This document shows, in pieces, positions 27,001 to 34,739 of a DNA stretch of 37,851 nucleotides (position 1 is its first letter; every line of letters begins with the position of its first letter). A model generated the notes under the pieces. It was not told the origin of the DNA and made no database searches. It saw only the letters and a program-made list of their open reading frames with translations. The position numbers and the translations under genes are program-made. The stretch comes from Bacteroidia bacterium (lineage in GTDB: Bacteria > Bacteroidota > Bacteroidia > Bacteroidales > Prolixibacteraceae): positions 1 through 37,851 of the forward strand of contig JAPLDT010000060.1 of the NCBI GenBank assembly GCA_026391315.1. Direction: 5' to 3'.

Positions 27001-27123
27001 ATCAAAGGATTTGTCTTCGCCCTTCTGTTCGGTATTATTTTTGGGACATACTCATCTGTATTCATCGCAACACCTATTGCTTTCGATACGATGAAATTGA
27101 ATAAGAAGAAAGAAGAGAAATAA
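24088..27123 (+). CDS. secDF: SecDF fused protein-export membrane protein
   Basis: The 1011-aa protein joins SecD (about 1-690) and SecF (about 700-1011), which use the proton motive force to complete Sec-dependent translocation. SecD starts with a membrane helix (about 7-27) and the motif GLDLKGG at 97-103; its large periplasmic part contains an Ala/Thr-rich insertion near 285-320. SecD helices cluster at about 530-690 with GMAVDANVLINERIEEEV. SecF begins near 710 and has its own DFKGG at 735-739 and a helix bundle (about 835-1000) with TIIGYSINDTVIVFDRIRE. The paired DxxV-type proton-relay regions are intact. The fusion is standard in Bacteroidota. A strong terminator follows. Confidence 0.97.
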   Translation: MQNKGLIRLIAILIGLVCFYQLYFTYKAISVENDATAYGIKKAKTEKPGATQVEAEHIAKTFETRYLDSIANQPVYNFAGLRKYTFKEVKEFQLPLGLDLKGGMNVTLEVSVVDLIHALSGYSTDPTFTKAIELALQKQKSSQDDFVTLFGKAFEQIDPNAKLASIFNTLELRDKVSYNSTNSQVLSVIRKETDAAIDNSFQILRTRIDRFGVTQPNIQQLQTKGRILVELPGIQDANRVRKLLQGTANLEFWETYENNEVYSYLLEANKRLREVKAVQAAATPAITSTPLTATAAKDTTKSASSLVSEIKKQEKDSLAAGTTEDIAKNYPLFSVLTPNTSREGQIARGPIVGYAHIKDTAQVNTYLKMPQVKSVFPRTMIFRWTAKPMPGNENFYSLLAIKVSSRDGRAPLDGGSVTEARQDFGQNKASSVVDMTMNAEGAKIWQRITRENVGKSVAVILDDYVQSYPTVQGEIPNGRTEISGQFTVDEAKDLANMLKSGKMPAPARIVQEEIVGPTLGKESITSGMWSFFIAFILVLTYMLFFYSTKGGWSANVALLVNLFFQIGILASLGAVLTLPGIAGIVLTMGMAVDANVLINERIEEEVRAGKGMRLAIKDGYRHALSAIIDGHVTSFLTGVVLYIFGTGPIKGFASTLLVGIAMSLGTAVFISRFMFERWLDTNKKITYVTKFSAEWLRNVHLPFIQKRKFFYIFSSVLVGICILSVIFKGMNYSIDFKGGRTYVVRLNKDVMVEDVAKSLAPEFGNAPEVKTYGSNNQVRITTDYRIDETTDAVDAEVEAKLYKGMKPYLGSDVTLEKFLTDYRMSSQKVGPTISYDIKKHAVLAVVFSLLIIFLYIAVRFRNWHFGLGGLVSLAHDTIIVIGMYSILDGFLPFSLAVDMSFIAAVLTIIGYSINDTVIVFDRIREYVGLHPKQDPEKTYNDAMNSTLRRTFSTSLTVLVVLLAIFLFGGTSIKGFVFALLFGIIFGTYSSVFIATPIAFDTMKLNKKKEEK

Positions 27124-27139
27124 TTGTGACACGATATTG

Positions 27140-27176
27140 TGAAAAAACCCGGAACCATAAATTCCGGGTTTTTTCA
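27140..27176 (+). terminator. Intrinsic terminator after secDF
   Basis: A 15-bp perfect stem (27140-27154 with 27162-27176, core AACCCGGAA/TTCCGGGTT) encloses a 7-nt loop and ends in a T-run. It lies 16 bp beyond the secDF stop. Confidence 0.92.
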
Positions 27177-27218
27177 TGACTTAAATTGGTGAAGTCGAAT
27201 CAATTTTGTCAGGATTGT

Positions 27219-27226
27219 TATCTTTG
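27219..27226 (+). promoter_or_regulatory. -7 box for tatA-lolD
   Basis: TATCTTTG matches TAnnTTTG and ends 17 bp before the tatA ATG. The nearest TTTG (27205-27208) is too close to be a normal -33 box. The location directly after the secDF terminator supports an independent promoter. Confidence 0.5.
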
Positions 27227-27243
27227 CAAAAAAGTATATTCTT

Positions 27244-27510
27244 ATGTCACATCCTTTGCTTTTTTTCAGTGGCGGTGAGATCATGGTCATCGTCTTTTTT
27301 GTCCTCATCCTGTTTGGTGCGGATGCCATTCCCGGAGTAGCCAGAACCATTGGAAAGCTGTATGGTGAGTTTCACAAGGCAACTGATGATATTAAGCGTG
27401 AAATCACTGACCATACATCAGGCATACAAAATGAATTTGGTAATCTCAAAGATAAGATTGAGAAAAAGGGTGGCGATTTTACACGAAAAATTGATGAGGA
27501 ACTTAAGTAG
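27244..27510 (+). CDS. tatA: TatA/TatE-family twin-arginine translocase subunit
   Basis: The 88-aa protein has the TatA plan: a short N-terminal membrane helix (about 9-27, [20 protein letters not shown]), the F-G hinge at [10 protein letters not shown], an amphipathic helix ([20 protein letters not shown]) and a charged tail. TatA multimers form the pore that exports folded twin-arginine proteins. The usual helix-hinge P is present, and the tail is lysine- and glutamate-rich. It is translationally close to the ABC ATPase gene (2 bp gap), and both follow secDF, making a small envelope-export cluster. No tatC is in the window. A TatB-like role cannot be ruled out from sequence. Confidence 0.85.
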   Translation: MSHPLLFFSGGEIMVIVFFVLILFGADAIPGVARTIGKLYGEFHKATDDIKREITDHTSGIQNEFGNLKDKIEKKGGDFTRKIDEELK

Positions 27511-27512
27511 CC

Positions 27513-28169
27513 ATGCTTGAAGCCAGCCTGATTACCAAATCGTATGGAAATCTTCAGGTACTGAAAAGTGTCTCGCTGAAGGTCGAAGAACACGAGATTG
27601 TCTCAGTTGTTGGCGCCAGCGGAGCAGGAAAAACTACGCTTTTACAGATATTGGGATCTTTGATCCAACCCGATTCCGGAAAGGTTTTGATACATGGGAA
27701 CGACCTGTTCTCATTGGGGGAAAGGGATTTATCGCGGTTCAGGAACAAAGAGATAGGCTTCGTCTTCCAGTTTCACCACCTGCTTCCCGAATTTACAGCA
27801 TTTGAAAATGTTTGCATACCGGGCTTTATTGCAGGAACAAAGAAGAGTTCAGTTGAAAAGAGGGCTGAAGAGCTATTGCAGATTCTGGATTTGTTACCAC
27901 GAAAGCAACATAAGCCATCTCAATTGTCTGGTGGAGAGAAGCAGCGGGTAGCCATTGCCCGGGCATTGATCAACAACCCCTCTGTTATTCTGGCCGATGA
28001 ACCATCCGGTAACCTGGATTCTCAAAATCAGGAGGAGCTCTATCGGCTTTTCTTCTCAATCCGCGAGAAATTTGGCCATACCTTTGTCATTGTCACCCAT
28101 GACGATCATTTTGCCGGAATGACGGATCGGATGATCAGGCTGCAAGATGGCTGCATAAGAAGTGCCTAA
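27513..28169 (+). CDS. LolD-type ABC transporter ATP-binding protein
   Basis: The 218-aa ATPase has Walker A G34-A-S-G-A-G-K-T41, Q-loop [14 protein letters not shown] (about 83-96), signature LSGGEKQR (138-145), Walker [13 protein letters not shown] (158-169) and H-loop VIVTHDD (about 192-198). The [16 protein letters not shown]-like stretch and DEPSGNLDS are typical of the LolD/MacB/FtsE group that energises lipoprotein release or mechanotransmission. Its permease is not adjacent; the MacB-like permease at 11473 is one candidate. It is co-transcribed with tatA. The last two codons and the TAA stop (AGT GCC TAA) are the first 9-mer of a mirrored repeat, so the natural C-terminus may have been altered by repeat insertion. 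Confidence 0.92.
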   Translation: MLEASLITKSYGNLQVLKSVSLKVEEHEIVSVVGASGAGKTTLLQILGSLIQPDSGKVLIHGNDLFSLGERDLSRFRNKEIGFVFQFHHLLPEFTAFENVCIPGFIAGTKKSSVEKRAEELLQILDLLPRKQHKPSQLSGGEKQRVAIARALINNPSVILADEPSGNLDSQNQEELYRLFFSIREKFGHTFVIVTHDDHFAGMTDRMIRLQDGCIRSA

Positions 28170-28311
28170 AGTATTTAAAGTGACTAAAGTGCCTAAAATA
28201 CTTTCGCCACAATCACATTTTGTTCGGAGTCCAAACTTTAGGCATACTTTTAGCAAATCTTCGGAGTTCCCAACTTTAGGCACTTTAAATACTTTAGGCA
28301 TTTTAGGCACT
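28160..28311. repeat. Mirrored 9-bp array, AGTGCCTAA/AGTATTTAA family (copy 2)
   Basis: The left arm runs AGTGCCTAA, AGTATTTAA, AGTGACTAA, AGTGCCTAA (28161-28196). The right arm (28273-28311) reads ACTTTAGGC, ACTTTAAAT, ACTTTAGGC and ATTTTAGGC, its reverse complement. The 5' edge is the lolD stop codon, and the right edge is 5 bp before the next ATG. The spacer contains a further partial unit near 28235. It belongs with the element at 2327-2472. Confidence 0.88.
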
Positions 28312-28316
28312 CTATT

Positions 28317-29027
28317 ATGAGCAACACCTGGTTTCAGTTCAAACAATTCCTAATCACTCAGGAAAATTCCGCCCTGAAGGTAGGCACCGATGGGGTACTG
28401 CTGGGAGCCTGGTGCGGGGTGACAGGAGCAAAACGTATCCTGGATGTCGGGACGGGCACCGGTGTGATAGCCCTGATGCTGGCACAAAGATCGGATGCTG
28501 AGATTACTGCTGTTGAAATAAGCGAAGGCGCTTGCCTGGATGCGCGGCACAACTTCCAAAATTCCCCATGGAGCGAAAGGCTTGCACTTTATTCCGGTGA
28601 CTTCAATAATTTTCTGAAATCGCATGCTTTGTCTTTCGATTTGGTTGTTTGCAACCCGCCCTTCTTTAAACAATCGCTGAAATCTTTCGATCTGGCCTCC
28701 TCCATCGCACGTCACGATGTAATGCTCACTTTTGAACAGCTAATCACCGGGACGAAAAAATTATTGACGAGCCAAGGCAGACTGGCGGTGATCCTTCCCT
28801 TTGAAGCATTGGATGATTTTCGGGAAACCGCACGGCTTGCAGGCTTCTACCTTGGCAGGAAAACCACCATCATTCCAAAAGTTGGTAGACCACCCAAGAG
28901 GGTTTTACTTGAGTTCTCTGTTTCAGTAACCTATCCGGAAGCCAACGAATTGATGGTTCTGCTTGATTCCCAAACGTATTCTGAAAAATTCATTGAATTG
29001 ACCAAAGAGTTCTACCTTGGAAGTTAA
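28317..29027 (+). CDS. trmN6: tRNA1(Val) (adenine37-N6)-methyltransferase
   Basis: The 236-aa enzyme has a class I SAM-dependent methyltransferase fold. Motif I is LDVGTGTGVIALMLAQR (about residues 42-58), the acidic end of beta-2 is ITAVEISEGACLDA, and the N-methylation motif is VVCNPPFF (about 108-115). The N-terminal FKQFLITQENSALKVGTDGV LLG layout (the QxxxAxKVGTDG signature) identifies the YfiC/TrmN6 group, which methylates A37 next to the anticodon of tRNA-Val. The length matches. It follows the mirrored repeat and its stop is directly followed by another array, so it is bracketed by two repeat families. Together with MiaA it is the second A37 enzyme in the window. Confidence 0.92.
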   Translation: MSNTWFQFKQFLITQENSALKVGTDGVLLGAWCGVTGAKRILDVGTGTGVIALMLAQRSDAEITAVEISEGACLDARHNFQNSPWSERLALYSGDFNNFLKSHALSFDLVVCNPPFFKQSLKSFDLASSIARHDVMLTFEQLITGTKKLLTSQGRLAVILPFEALDDFRETARLAGFYLGRKTTIIPKVGRPPKRVLLEFSVSVTYPEANELMVLLDSQTYSEKFIELTKEFYLGS

Positions 29028-29030
29028 TTT

Positions 29031-29154
29031 GTTTGAAATGTTTGAAATGTTTGAAATGTTTGAAATGTTTGAAATGTTAAACCTCACAAACAATTTTTAA
29101 ACCCTTTAAACCCTTTAAACCCTTTAAACCCTATAAACATTTCAAACTCTTCAA
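29031..29154. repeat. 9-bp array, GTTTGAAAT then ACCCTTTAA units
   Basis: Five perfect copies of GTTTGAAAT (29031-29075) start 3 bp after the trmN6 stop. After about 25 bp a second run keeps the 9-bp period: ACCCTTTAA three times (29101-29127), ACCCTATAA, ACATTTCAA and ACTCTTCAA (to 29154). The last units restore the reverse complement ATTTCAAAC of the first run, so the layout is mirrored but with a substituted unit in the middle. Confidence 0.9.
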
Positions 29155-29217
29155 AACAATATCTGATTTTTTTTGTAGTTTAGTCCACTATCAAATCAAC
29201 CATTTAAATTTCAAGAT

Positions 29218-29637
29218 ATGGAAATGTTAGCGTCTTTTGCCAAGGTAAATATATGGTCGGTTATTTTGGCCGGCTTTGCATACCTGATTCTCGGGGCCCT
29301 TTGGTATTCACCTCTGTTGTTTGGCAAGCGATGGATGGAACTGAACGGATTTACAGATAAAGATTTAAAATCGAACAAACCGCTGTGGATGATTACCTTG
29401 CTCACCTTCCTGTCGGCCTTTGTCGCATCTTTTGTGATCTCTATGGTACTCGGTCCCCGTTCCAGTGCTGTGTTTGGAGCCATCATCGGAGCCTGCATCG
29501 CTTTTTTCTGGATTGCCATGTCCAAGTTGACCAGTGTTTTATTTGAGAATCAGCCCGTTAAGCTTTATCTTCTGCATGCCGGTTTTGATCTGGTGGCCTT
29601 CATGATCATGGGAGCCATTGTGGGATTCTGGCGCTAG
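29218..29637 (+). CDS. DUF1761 small membrane protein
   Basis: The 139-aa protein has about four membrane helices (near 8-30, 58-80, 83-105 and 115-138). The motifs ILGALWYSPLLFGKRWMELNGF after helix 1, SFVISMVLG in helix 2 and the ending GFDLVAFMIMGAIVGFW match the DUF1761 family of uncharacterised integral membrane proteins. Function is unknown. It lies between a 9-bp repeat array and the DUF4105 gene with 77 bp to the latter, so co-transcription is possible but not required. Length and topology are normal for the family. Confidence 0.85.
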   Translation: MEMLASFAKVNIWSVILAGFAYLILGALWYSPLLFGKRWMELNGFTDKDLKSNKPLWMITLLTFLSAFVASFVISMVLGPRSSAVFGAIIGACIAFFWIAMSKLTSVLFENQPVKLYLLHAGFDLVAFMIMGAIVGFWR

Positions 29638-29714
29638 TTTTAGCGCATTTTTTATTGGGCAACGAATTGATATTTAATGACTTAATCTCCTGTTTTCATA
29701 ACATAAACTGACAG

Positions 29715-30884
29715 ATGCGCAAATTTTTTCTCCTGTTCCTGACAGTCATGCTCTGTATCAATCAGGGCCACGCTCAGCCTTTGTCTCCATCGGCGAAAGT
29801 TAGCCTGCTCATCTGTGCCCCCGGTGATGAGATCTACTCCTTTTTTGGTCATGCTGGTATCCGTGTCAATGATCCGTTATACGGCAAAGATATTGTTTTC
29901 AATTATGGGGTTTTCAGTTTTCAAACATCCTATTTTATCTGGCGTTTTGCCAAAGGAGAGACCGACTACATGGTAGATGTGTGGAGAATGAACACATTTA
30001 TGCGTGAATATCAGGAAGATAAACGGAAAGTGGTCGAGTATGAATTGTTACTATCCCCGGCAGAGCGTGAGTCCATGTATGAAGCGTTGGTCGAAAACTG
30101 CAAACCGGAGAACAGGGTCTATCGTTATTCTCATTTTGAAGACAACTGTTCAACAAGGATACGAGATCAGATTGAGAAGGTTGTCGGCGGGAAAATCAAG
30201 TACGATACTTCCGGTGATAAGAGAATGTCGTTCAGGAATTTAATTGACCTTTATCTCCAGGACAATAGCTGGAGCGGATTGGGCATCAAGCTGGCATTGG
30301 GGATTCCAACGGATCATATCTCTACTTTTTCGCAAAAGATGTTTCTACCGGATTATTTGGGGGATGATATGTCCAAAGCAGTTGTGGTAAGGGATGGCGT
30401 TGGTTCCCCGGTTACCGGACCGGCGGTGGTTATTTTTGATGCTCCTCCCTTCGTACGAACCTTTTCCGTTACTTCACCGGCTGTCGTGGTTCTTCTCTTT
30501 TTCTTTGTTGTGCTGGCTTTAACCCTTTGGGAGAGAAAGAAAAAACGCAGGTTAGACTGGCTGGATATTGGTGTGTTCATAACCTTCGGAATTGCCGGAA
30601 TGATTCTATATTTCACCACATTTATCTCGGTGATGCCCTCCACCAAATGGAATCTCAATCTCATTTGGGCATTTCCGACCCATTTCCTTCTCGGTGTTTT
30701 GTGGATATTTCCCTCCATGAGGCCAAAATTGTTTTGGTATGTCCGCCTGACAGCCATTGTTACCACTCTATTTCTTGTTTCAATGTATTTCCTTCCCCAA
30801 ACCTTCCATTGGCTGGTGGTACCGTTGTGTTTGATTTTGATCATTAGAACGGGGACGTTGGTGAATATATTTAGTCGAAAATAA
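29715..30884 (+). CDS. DUF4105 envelope protein with C-terminal membrane domain
   Basis: The 389-aa product has a signal peptide (MRKFFLLFLTVMLCINQGHA), a DUF4105 domain at about 25-175 and four or five membrane helices (about 255-385). Typical DUF4105 features are LLICAPGDEIYSFFGHAGIR, DIVFNYGVFSFQTSYFIWRF, the basic AKGETDYMV segment and YRYSHFEDNCSTRIRDQIEK, where H, D, N, C look like a catalytic cluster reminiscent of papain-like peptidases. The Lnb-type assignment in databases suggests hydrolytic activity, but the substrate is unknown. The protein would face the periplasm. Its stop codon is directly abutted by the first REP palindrome unit (30885), so the 3' end was probably remodelled by the element. 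Confidence 0.88.
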   Translation: MRKFFLLFLTVMLCINQGHAQPLSPSAKVSLLICAPGDEIYSFFGHAGIRVNDPLYGKDIVFNYGVFSFQTSYFIWRFAKGETDYMVDVWRMNTFMREYQEDKRKVVEYELLLSPAERESMYEALVENCKPENRVYRYSHFEDNCSTRIRDQIEKVVGGKIKYDTSGDKRMSFRNLIDLYLQDNSWSGLGIKLALGIPTDHISTFSQKMFLPDYLGDDMSKAVVVRDGVGSPVTGPAVVIFDAPPFVRTFSVTSPAVVVLLFFFVVLALTLWERKKKRRLDWLDIGVFITFGIAGMILYFTTFISVMPSTKWNLNLIWAFPTHFLLGVLWIFPSMRPKLFWYVRLTAIVTTLFLVSMYFLPQTFHWLVVPLCLILIIRTGTLVNIFSRK

Positions 30885-31122
30885 TCTACAAAACTGTAAC
30901 CGCTACGCGGTATGGATTTTCGATTTACGTGGATATTCTACAAAACTGTAACCGCTACGCGGTATGGCATGATTTGGATTGTATTTGCAGGCCATTTTAC
31001 TACCATGAAGCGGTTGTGGTAATGTGGCGATATAATGTGCAAATGCTGGCCTACCGCGTAGCGGTTACAGTTTTGTAGAAATATTTTATAACGAATGAAA
31101 ATTTACCGCGTAGCGGTTACAG
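30885..31122. repeat. REP palindromes upstream of the transposase
   Basis: Four copies share the stem ACCGC-TAC-GCGGT. Two exact 31-bp direct copies, starting TCTACAAAACTGTAACCGCT, lie at 30885-30915 and 30937-30967. Two inverted copies, TACCGCGTAGCGGTTACAG, begin at 31052 and 31104, the former continuing into TTTTGTAGA. Paired opposite orientations resemble BIME units. A degenerate AAGCGGTTGTGGTA sits between at about 31008. Confidence 0.9.
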
Positions 31123-31165
31123 AAATGATAAAAATCGATTTCAAATAATCCAAAAACCACTAATC

Positions 31166-31630
31166 ATGAAACCTGGATCTTTCACCCAAATCTACATTCA
31201 TCTGGTTTTTAGTCCCAAGCATCGGGAATACTTACTGACGGAAAAAATCAGACCACGAATTCTTGAATATATGAATGGTATTGCATCAAATCTCGGTCAT
31301 AAGCCGATCATCATTAACGGGGTTGATGATCATGTGCACATCTTTCTGGGTCATAATCCTAAAATATCTGTTTCCGATACGGTCAAAGAGTTGAAAAGAA
31401 GTTCATCCATTCTTATCAATGAAAAGAGGCTCGTTGTTGGGAAATTTGAATGGCAGGAGGGTTATGGGGGATTTTCTTATGGGCATTCTCAAATAGAAAA
31501 TGTTTACAATTACATCAAAGATCAAGAAATTCATCATCAAAAACGAACCTTCAAAGAGGAGTATTTGGAGTTTCTGAGCCGGTACGAAATAAAATTTGAA
31601 GATCCATATTTGTTTGAATTCTTTGATTGA
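31166..31630 (+). CDS. REP-associated tyrosine transposase (IS200/IS605 Y1 family)
   Basis: This 154-aa protein is a Y1 HUH transposase. The HUH motif is H56-V-H58 (NGVDDHVHIF), the catalytic tyrosine is most likely Y116 (NVYNYIKDQEIHHQ, with Q120 as the metal-site glutamine) and the opening SFTQIYIHLVFSPKHRE is standard. Such enzymes cut single-stranded DNA beside small hairpins. It is enclosed by eight ACCGC-type palindromes but no target-site or left/right IS ends typical of IS200, which fits the domesticated RAYT subgroup that spreads REP sequences. The length is normal and the active site is intact, so it may be active. Inserted between the DUF4105 gene and mutS. Confidence 0.9.
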   Translation: MKPGSFTQIYIHLVFSPKHREYLLTEKIRPRILEYMNGIASNLGHKPIIINGVDDHVHIFLGHNPKISVSDTVKELKRSSSILINEKRLVVGKFEWQEGYGGFSYGHSQIENVYNYIKDQEIHHQKRTFKEEYLEFLSRYEIKFEDPYLFEFFD

Positions 31631-31636
31631 GATTTC

Positions 31637-31821
31637 TTTAACCGCTACGCGGTAAGGGAATTGTGTATGGCATGATTGTTCTACAATACTTTAAGCCCTA
31701 CGGGCTAAGGATTGATTGTATGCTATTTGACAGGATATTTTGCTTACCGCCTAGCGGTTAAAGTATTGTAGAAAAAAATTGATCGGATTTTGCGTTACCG
31801 CGTAGCGGTTAAAGAATTGTA
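31637..31821. repeat. REP palindromes downstream of the transposase
   Basis: Four copies: TTTAACCGCTACGCGGTAAG (31637-31656); a variant with stem AGCCC-TAC-GGGCT (31692-31708); TTACCGCCTAGCGGTTAAAG (31744-31763); and TTACCGCGTAGCGGTTAAAG (31795-31814). The second copy changes two stem bases on both sides so that pairing is kept. Flanking TACAATACTTTA and AAGTATTGTAG words extend the inverted layout. Confidence 0.9.
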
Positions 31822-31917
31822 TGGGGATCTTAAATTTACTGCATTGTGGCTAAAGTCTTGTAGACCTTTTTAGCGGATTTCCGTATATTTACCTGATCAA
31901 TCATAATAAACCAACAA

Positions 31918-34536
31918 TTGACTACTACCCCCAATAAATACGTTGAGACCCCGTTGATGAAGCAATATTATGCAGTCAAGAACAAATATCCTGACGCGGT
32001 GCTGCTCTTCAGGGTAGGCGATTTCTATGAGACTTTCGGGGAGGATGCCATCAAAGCTGCAGAGATTTGCGGAATAACGCTGACCCGCAGGGCAAACGGC
32101 TCGGCCAGCTTTGTCGAACTGGCCGGATTCCCTTACCATGCATTGGATACTTACCTGCCCAAACTGGTCAGAGCCGGTCAGCGGGTGGCGATCTGCGAGC
32201 AGCTCGAAGATCCCAAACTCACCAAAACAATCGTCAAGAGGGGAATCACCGAACTGATCACCCCCGGAGTTTCGATCAATGACAATGTTCTTGAACACAG
32301 GGAGAACAATTTTCTGGCATCGGTTCACATCGAAAAAAATATAGCAGGTGTAGCCTTCCTCGATATCTCTGCCGGTGAGTTTATTACTGCAGAAGGGAGC
32401 TTCGAACACGTAGACAAGTTGCTCAGCAGCTTTCAGCCCAAAGAGGTGCTTTTTCAAAAAGGAAAGGAGAAACTCTTTACCGAACTATTCGGACCCAAAT
32501 TCTACACTTACAAACTCGACGACTGGGTCTATACCTTCGATGCAGCCAACGACCGGTTGCTTCGCCATTTCGAGACTGTCAACCTCAAGGGTTTCGGCGT
32601 TCAGAATCTTGAGATGGGCATCATCGCATCCGGTGCCATTCTCTATTACCTCGATATCACCCAACACAAGCAGGTAAGCCATATTACGGCACTCTCACGA
32701 ATAGAGGAGGATCAGTATGTCTGGCTCGACCGCTTCACGATCCGCAATCTCGAACTTTTTCATACCATCAACGAAGGGGCGAAAACACTGATCCAGGTGA
32801 TCGACCGCTCCATCACCCCCATGGGTGCAAGGTTGCTGAAACGCTGGATGGCCTTGCCATTGAAAGATACGGGCAAAATCCGTGAACGGCAAGAGGTGGT
32901 GGAACGTTTCGTCACCCATCCTGAATTAAAGGAAGAGATCGAAACACAGCTCCACCTGGTGGGTGATCTCGAGCGAATCATCTCAAAGGCTTCGGTTGGG
33001 CGTATCAATCCCCGCGAAATGGTGCAGCTGAAAAACTCCCTGCTGGCCATTGCCAAAATCAGAAGCTATTGCGAATCTTCAGAGAACAACGTCCTGGTAA
33101 GGGTTGCCGAACAACTGAACCCTTGTCATACCATTTGCGAAAGAATTGCGAACGAATTGGTTGCGGAGCCTCCGGTGATGCTGGTTAAGGGAAACGCTAT
33201 AGCACCAGGTGTCTCGGCAGAGCTGGATGAACTGCGCTCGCTGGCTTTTTCGGGCAAAGACTACCTGCAAAAGCTGCAGGAACGAGAGAGCATACGCACA
33301 GGCATCTCGTCGCTGAAGGTCTCCTACAACAATGTTTTCGGCTATTTCATCGAAGTGCGCAACATGCACAAGGACAAAGTCCCGAATGAATGGATCCGCA
33401 AACAGACCCTTGTTAACGCGGAACGTTATATTACGGAGGAACTGAAAGCGTATGAGACCAAAATTTTGGGGGCGGAAGAGCGTATTTTGGCGCTGGAAAC
33501 CACCCTTTTCAATGATCTGATCAATTCGCTGACAGAATATTACCAGGCCATTCAGCTCAATGCCAGCCTGACGGCTCAGATCGACTGTCTTCGGTCGTTC
33601 GCCACAGTGGCAGTTCAGTACAAATACACCCGCCCGGATGTGAACGACAGCGATATGCTTGAGATCAAAGGAGGGCGTCATCCGGTGATCGAACAGCAAC
33701 TCCCGGTCGGCGAAAAGTATATTGCCAATGACCTGACGCTCGACAACACCGAACAGCAGATCATCATGATTACTGGTCCCAACATGGCGGGTAAATCGGC
33801 CTTGCTCAGACAGACGGCGCTGATTGTGCTGCTGGCGCAGATGGGATCGTACGTGCCGGCCGAAGCGGCAAGTATTGGATACATCGATAAGATATTTACC
33901 AGGGTAGGTGCATCCGATAATATTTCGTCGGGCGAATCCACCTTTATGGTAGAGATGACAGAAGCGGCCAGCATCCTTAACAATATCTCGGACCGGAGCC
34001 TGATCCTCTTCGACGAGTTGGGCCGCGGTACCAGCACCTACGATGGCATCTCCATTGCCTGGTCGATCGTCGAATACATCCACGAACACCCACGGGTAAG
34101 GGCCAAAACCCTGTTTGCCACCCATTACCATGAGTTGAACGAGATGGAAAAATCGTTTGGCCGTATCCGGAATTTCAACGTTTCGATCAAGGAGATGGGG
34201 AAAAACATCATCTTTTTGCGCAAGCTGGTACCGGGAGGCAGTAACCACAGCTTTGGTATCCACGTGGCCCAGATGGCCGGGATGCCAAGGAGTGTGGTGG
34301 CCCGCGCCGAAGATATCCTTTCACAGATGGAGAAGAGCAACCGGAAGGAGTATCCGGCGAAACCGGTTGGAGACCTGGCCCAGAACAGGGAAGGATACCA
34401 ACTCAGTTTCTTCCAACTCGACGACCCGGTTCTCAAACAGATCCGCGATGAGATCAAAAATCTGGATATCAACCGGATGTCGCCATTGGAAGCACTGAAT
34501 AAATTGAATGAGATCAAAAAGATTATAGGTGTATAA
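31918..34536 (+). CDS. mutS: DNA mismatch repair protein MutS
   Basis: The 872-aa protein recognises mispaired bases and small loops. The mismatch-reading F-x-E motif lies in [13 protein letters not shown] (about 32-44). The connector, core and clamp domains follow, then the C-terminal ATPase with Walker A G620-P-N-M-A-G-K-S627, the [12 protein letters not shown] Walker B/signature (about 700-711), and THYHEL. A C-terminal helix-turn-helix dimerisation segment closes the chain. The start is the TTG at 31918: an in-frame stop occurs 10 bp upstream, and the conserved [13 protein letters not shown] would be truncated if ATG at residue 14 were used. No mutL is nearby. The transposase and REP cluster lies directly upstream. 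Confidence 0.96.
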   Translation: MTTTPNKYVETPLMKQYYAVKNKYPDAVLLFRVGDFYETFGEDAIKAAEICGITLTRRANGSASFVELAGFPYHALDTYLPKLVRAGQRVAICEQLEDPKLTKTIVKRGITELITPGVSINDNVLEHRENNFLASVHIEKNIAGVAFLDISAGEFITAEGSFEHVDKLLSSFQPKEVLFQKGKEKLFTELFGPKFYTYKLDDWVYTFDAANDRLLRHFETVNLKGFGVQNLEMGIIASGAILYYLDITQHKQVSHITALSRIEEDQYVWLDRFTIRNLELFHTINEGAKTLIQVIDRSITPMGARLLKRWMALPLKDTGKIRERQEVVERFVTHPELKEEIETQLHLVGDLERIISKASVGRINPREMVQLKNSLLAIAKIRSYCESSENNVLVRVAEQLNPCHTICERIANELVAEPPVMLVKGNAIAPGVSAELDELRSLAFSGKDYLQKLQERESIRTGISSLKVSYNNVFGYFIEVRNMHKDKVPNEWIRKQTLVNAERYITEELKAYETKILGAEERILALETTLFNDLINSLTEYYQAIQLNASLTAQIDCLRSFATVAVQYKYTRPDVNDSDMLEIKGGRHPVIEQQLPVGEKYIANDLTLDNTEQQIIMITGPNMAGKSALLRQTALIVLLAQMGSYVPAEAASIGYIDKIFTRVGASDNISSGESTFMVEMTEAASILNNISDRSLILFDELGRGTSTYDGISIAWSIVEYIHEHPRVRAKTLFATHYHELNEMEKSFGRIRNFNVSIKEMGKNIIFLRKLVPGGSNHSFGIHVAQMAGMPRSVVARAEDILSQMEKSNRKEYPAKPVGDLAQNREGYQLSFFQLDDPVLKQIRDEIKNLDINRMSPLEALNKLNEIKKIIGV

Positions 34537-34540
34537 AAGG

Positions 34541-34705
34541 GTTACACAGAGATGCACAGAGTTACACAGAGAAAAAATAGTTTGAAAAGTTTTTATTGTT
34601 TAAGAAGTTTAAAATGTTGTGATTGGTAAACGCTTCAAACCCTATAAATTTTAATTTTCTCTCTGTGTAACTCTGTGCGACCTCTTGGTGTTCCTCTGTG
34701 TAACT
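34541..34705. repeat. Mirrored 10-bp CACAGAG array after mutS
   Basis: The left arm has TTACACAGAG, ATGCACAGAG and TTACACAGAG (34542-34571), period 10. The right arm (34657-34705) carries CTCTGTGTAA, CTCTGTGCGA and, after an interruption, CTCTGTGTAA. The spacer contains degenerate TTTGAAAAG and CTTCAAACCC words like those at 29031-29154. The 5' edge is 5 bp after the mutS stop. Confidence 0.85.
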
Positions 34706-34739
34706 GGAATTTAATAACCACTAATTAAAAATTAAGGAA

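Noticed and set aside
30885-31821. CRISPR-like array around the transposase
   Set aside because: Repeats are palindromes in both orientations with irregular spacing, no uniform spacers and no cas genes; REP elements explain them.
33079-34263. 394-aa frame antisense to mutS
   Set aside because: It lies entirely inside the clearly coding mutS ATPase region and arises from its codon bias.
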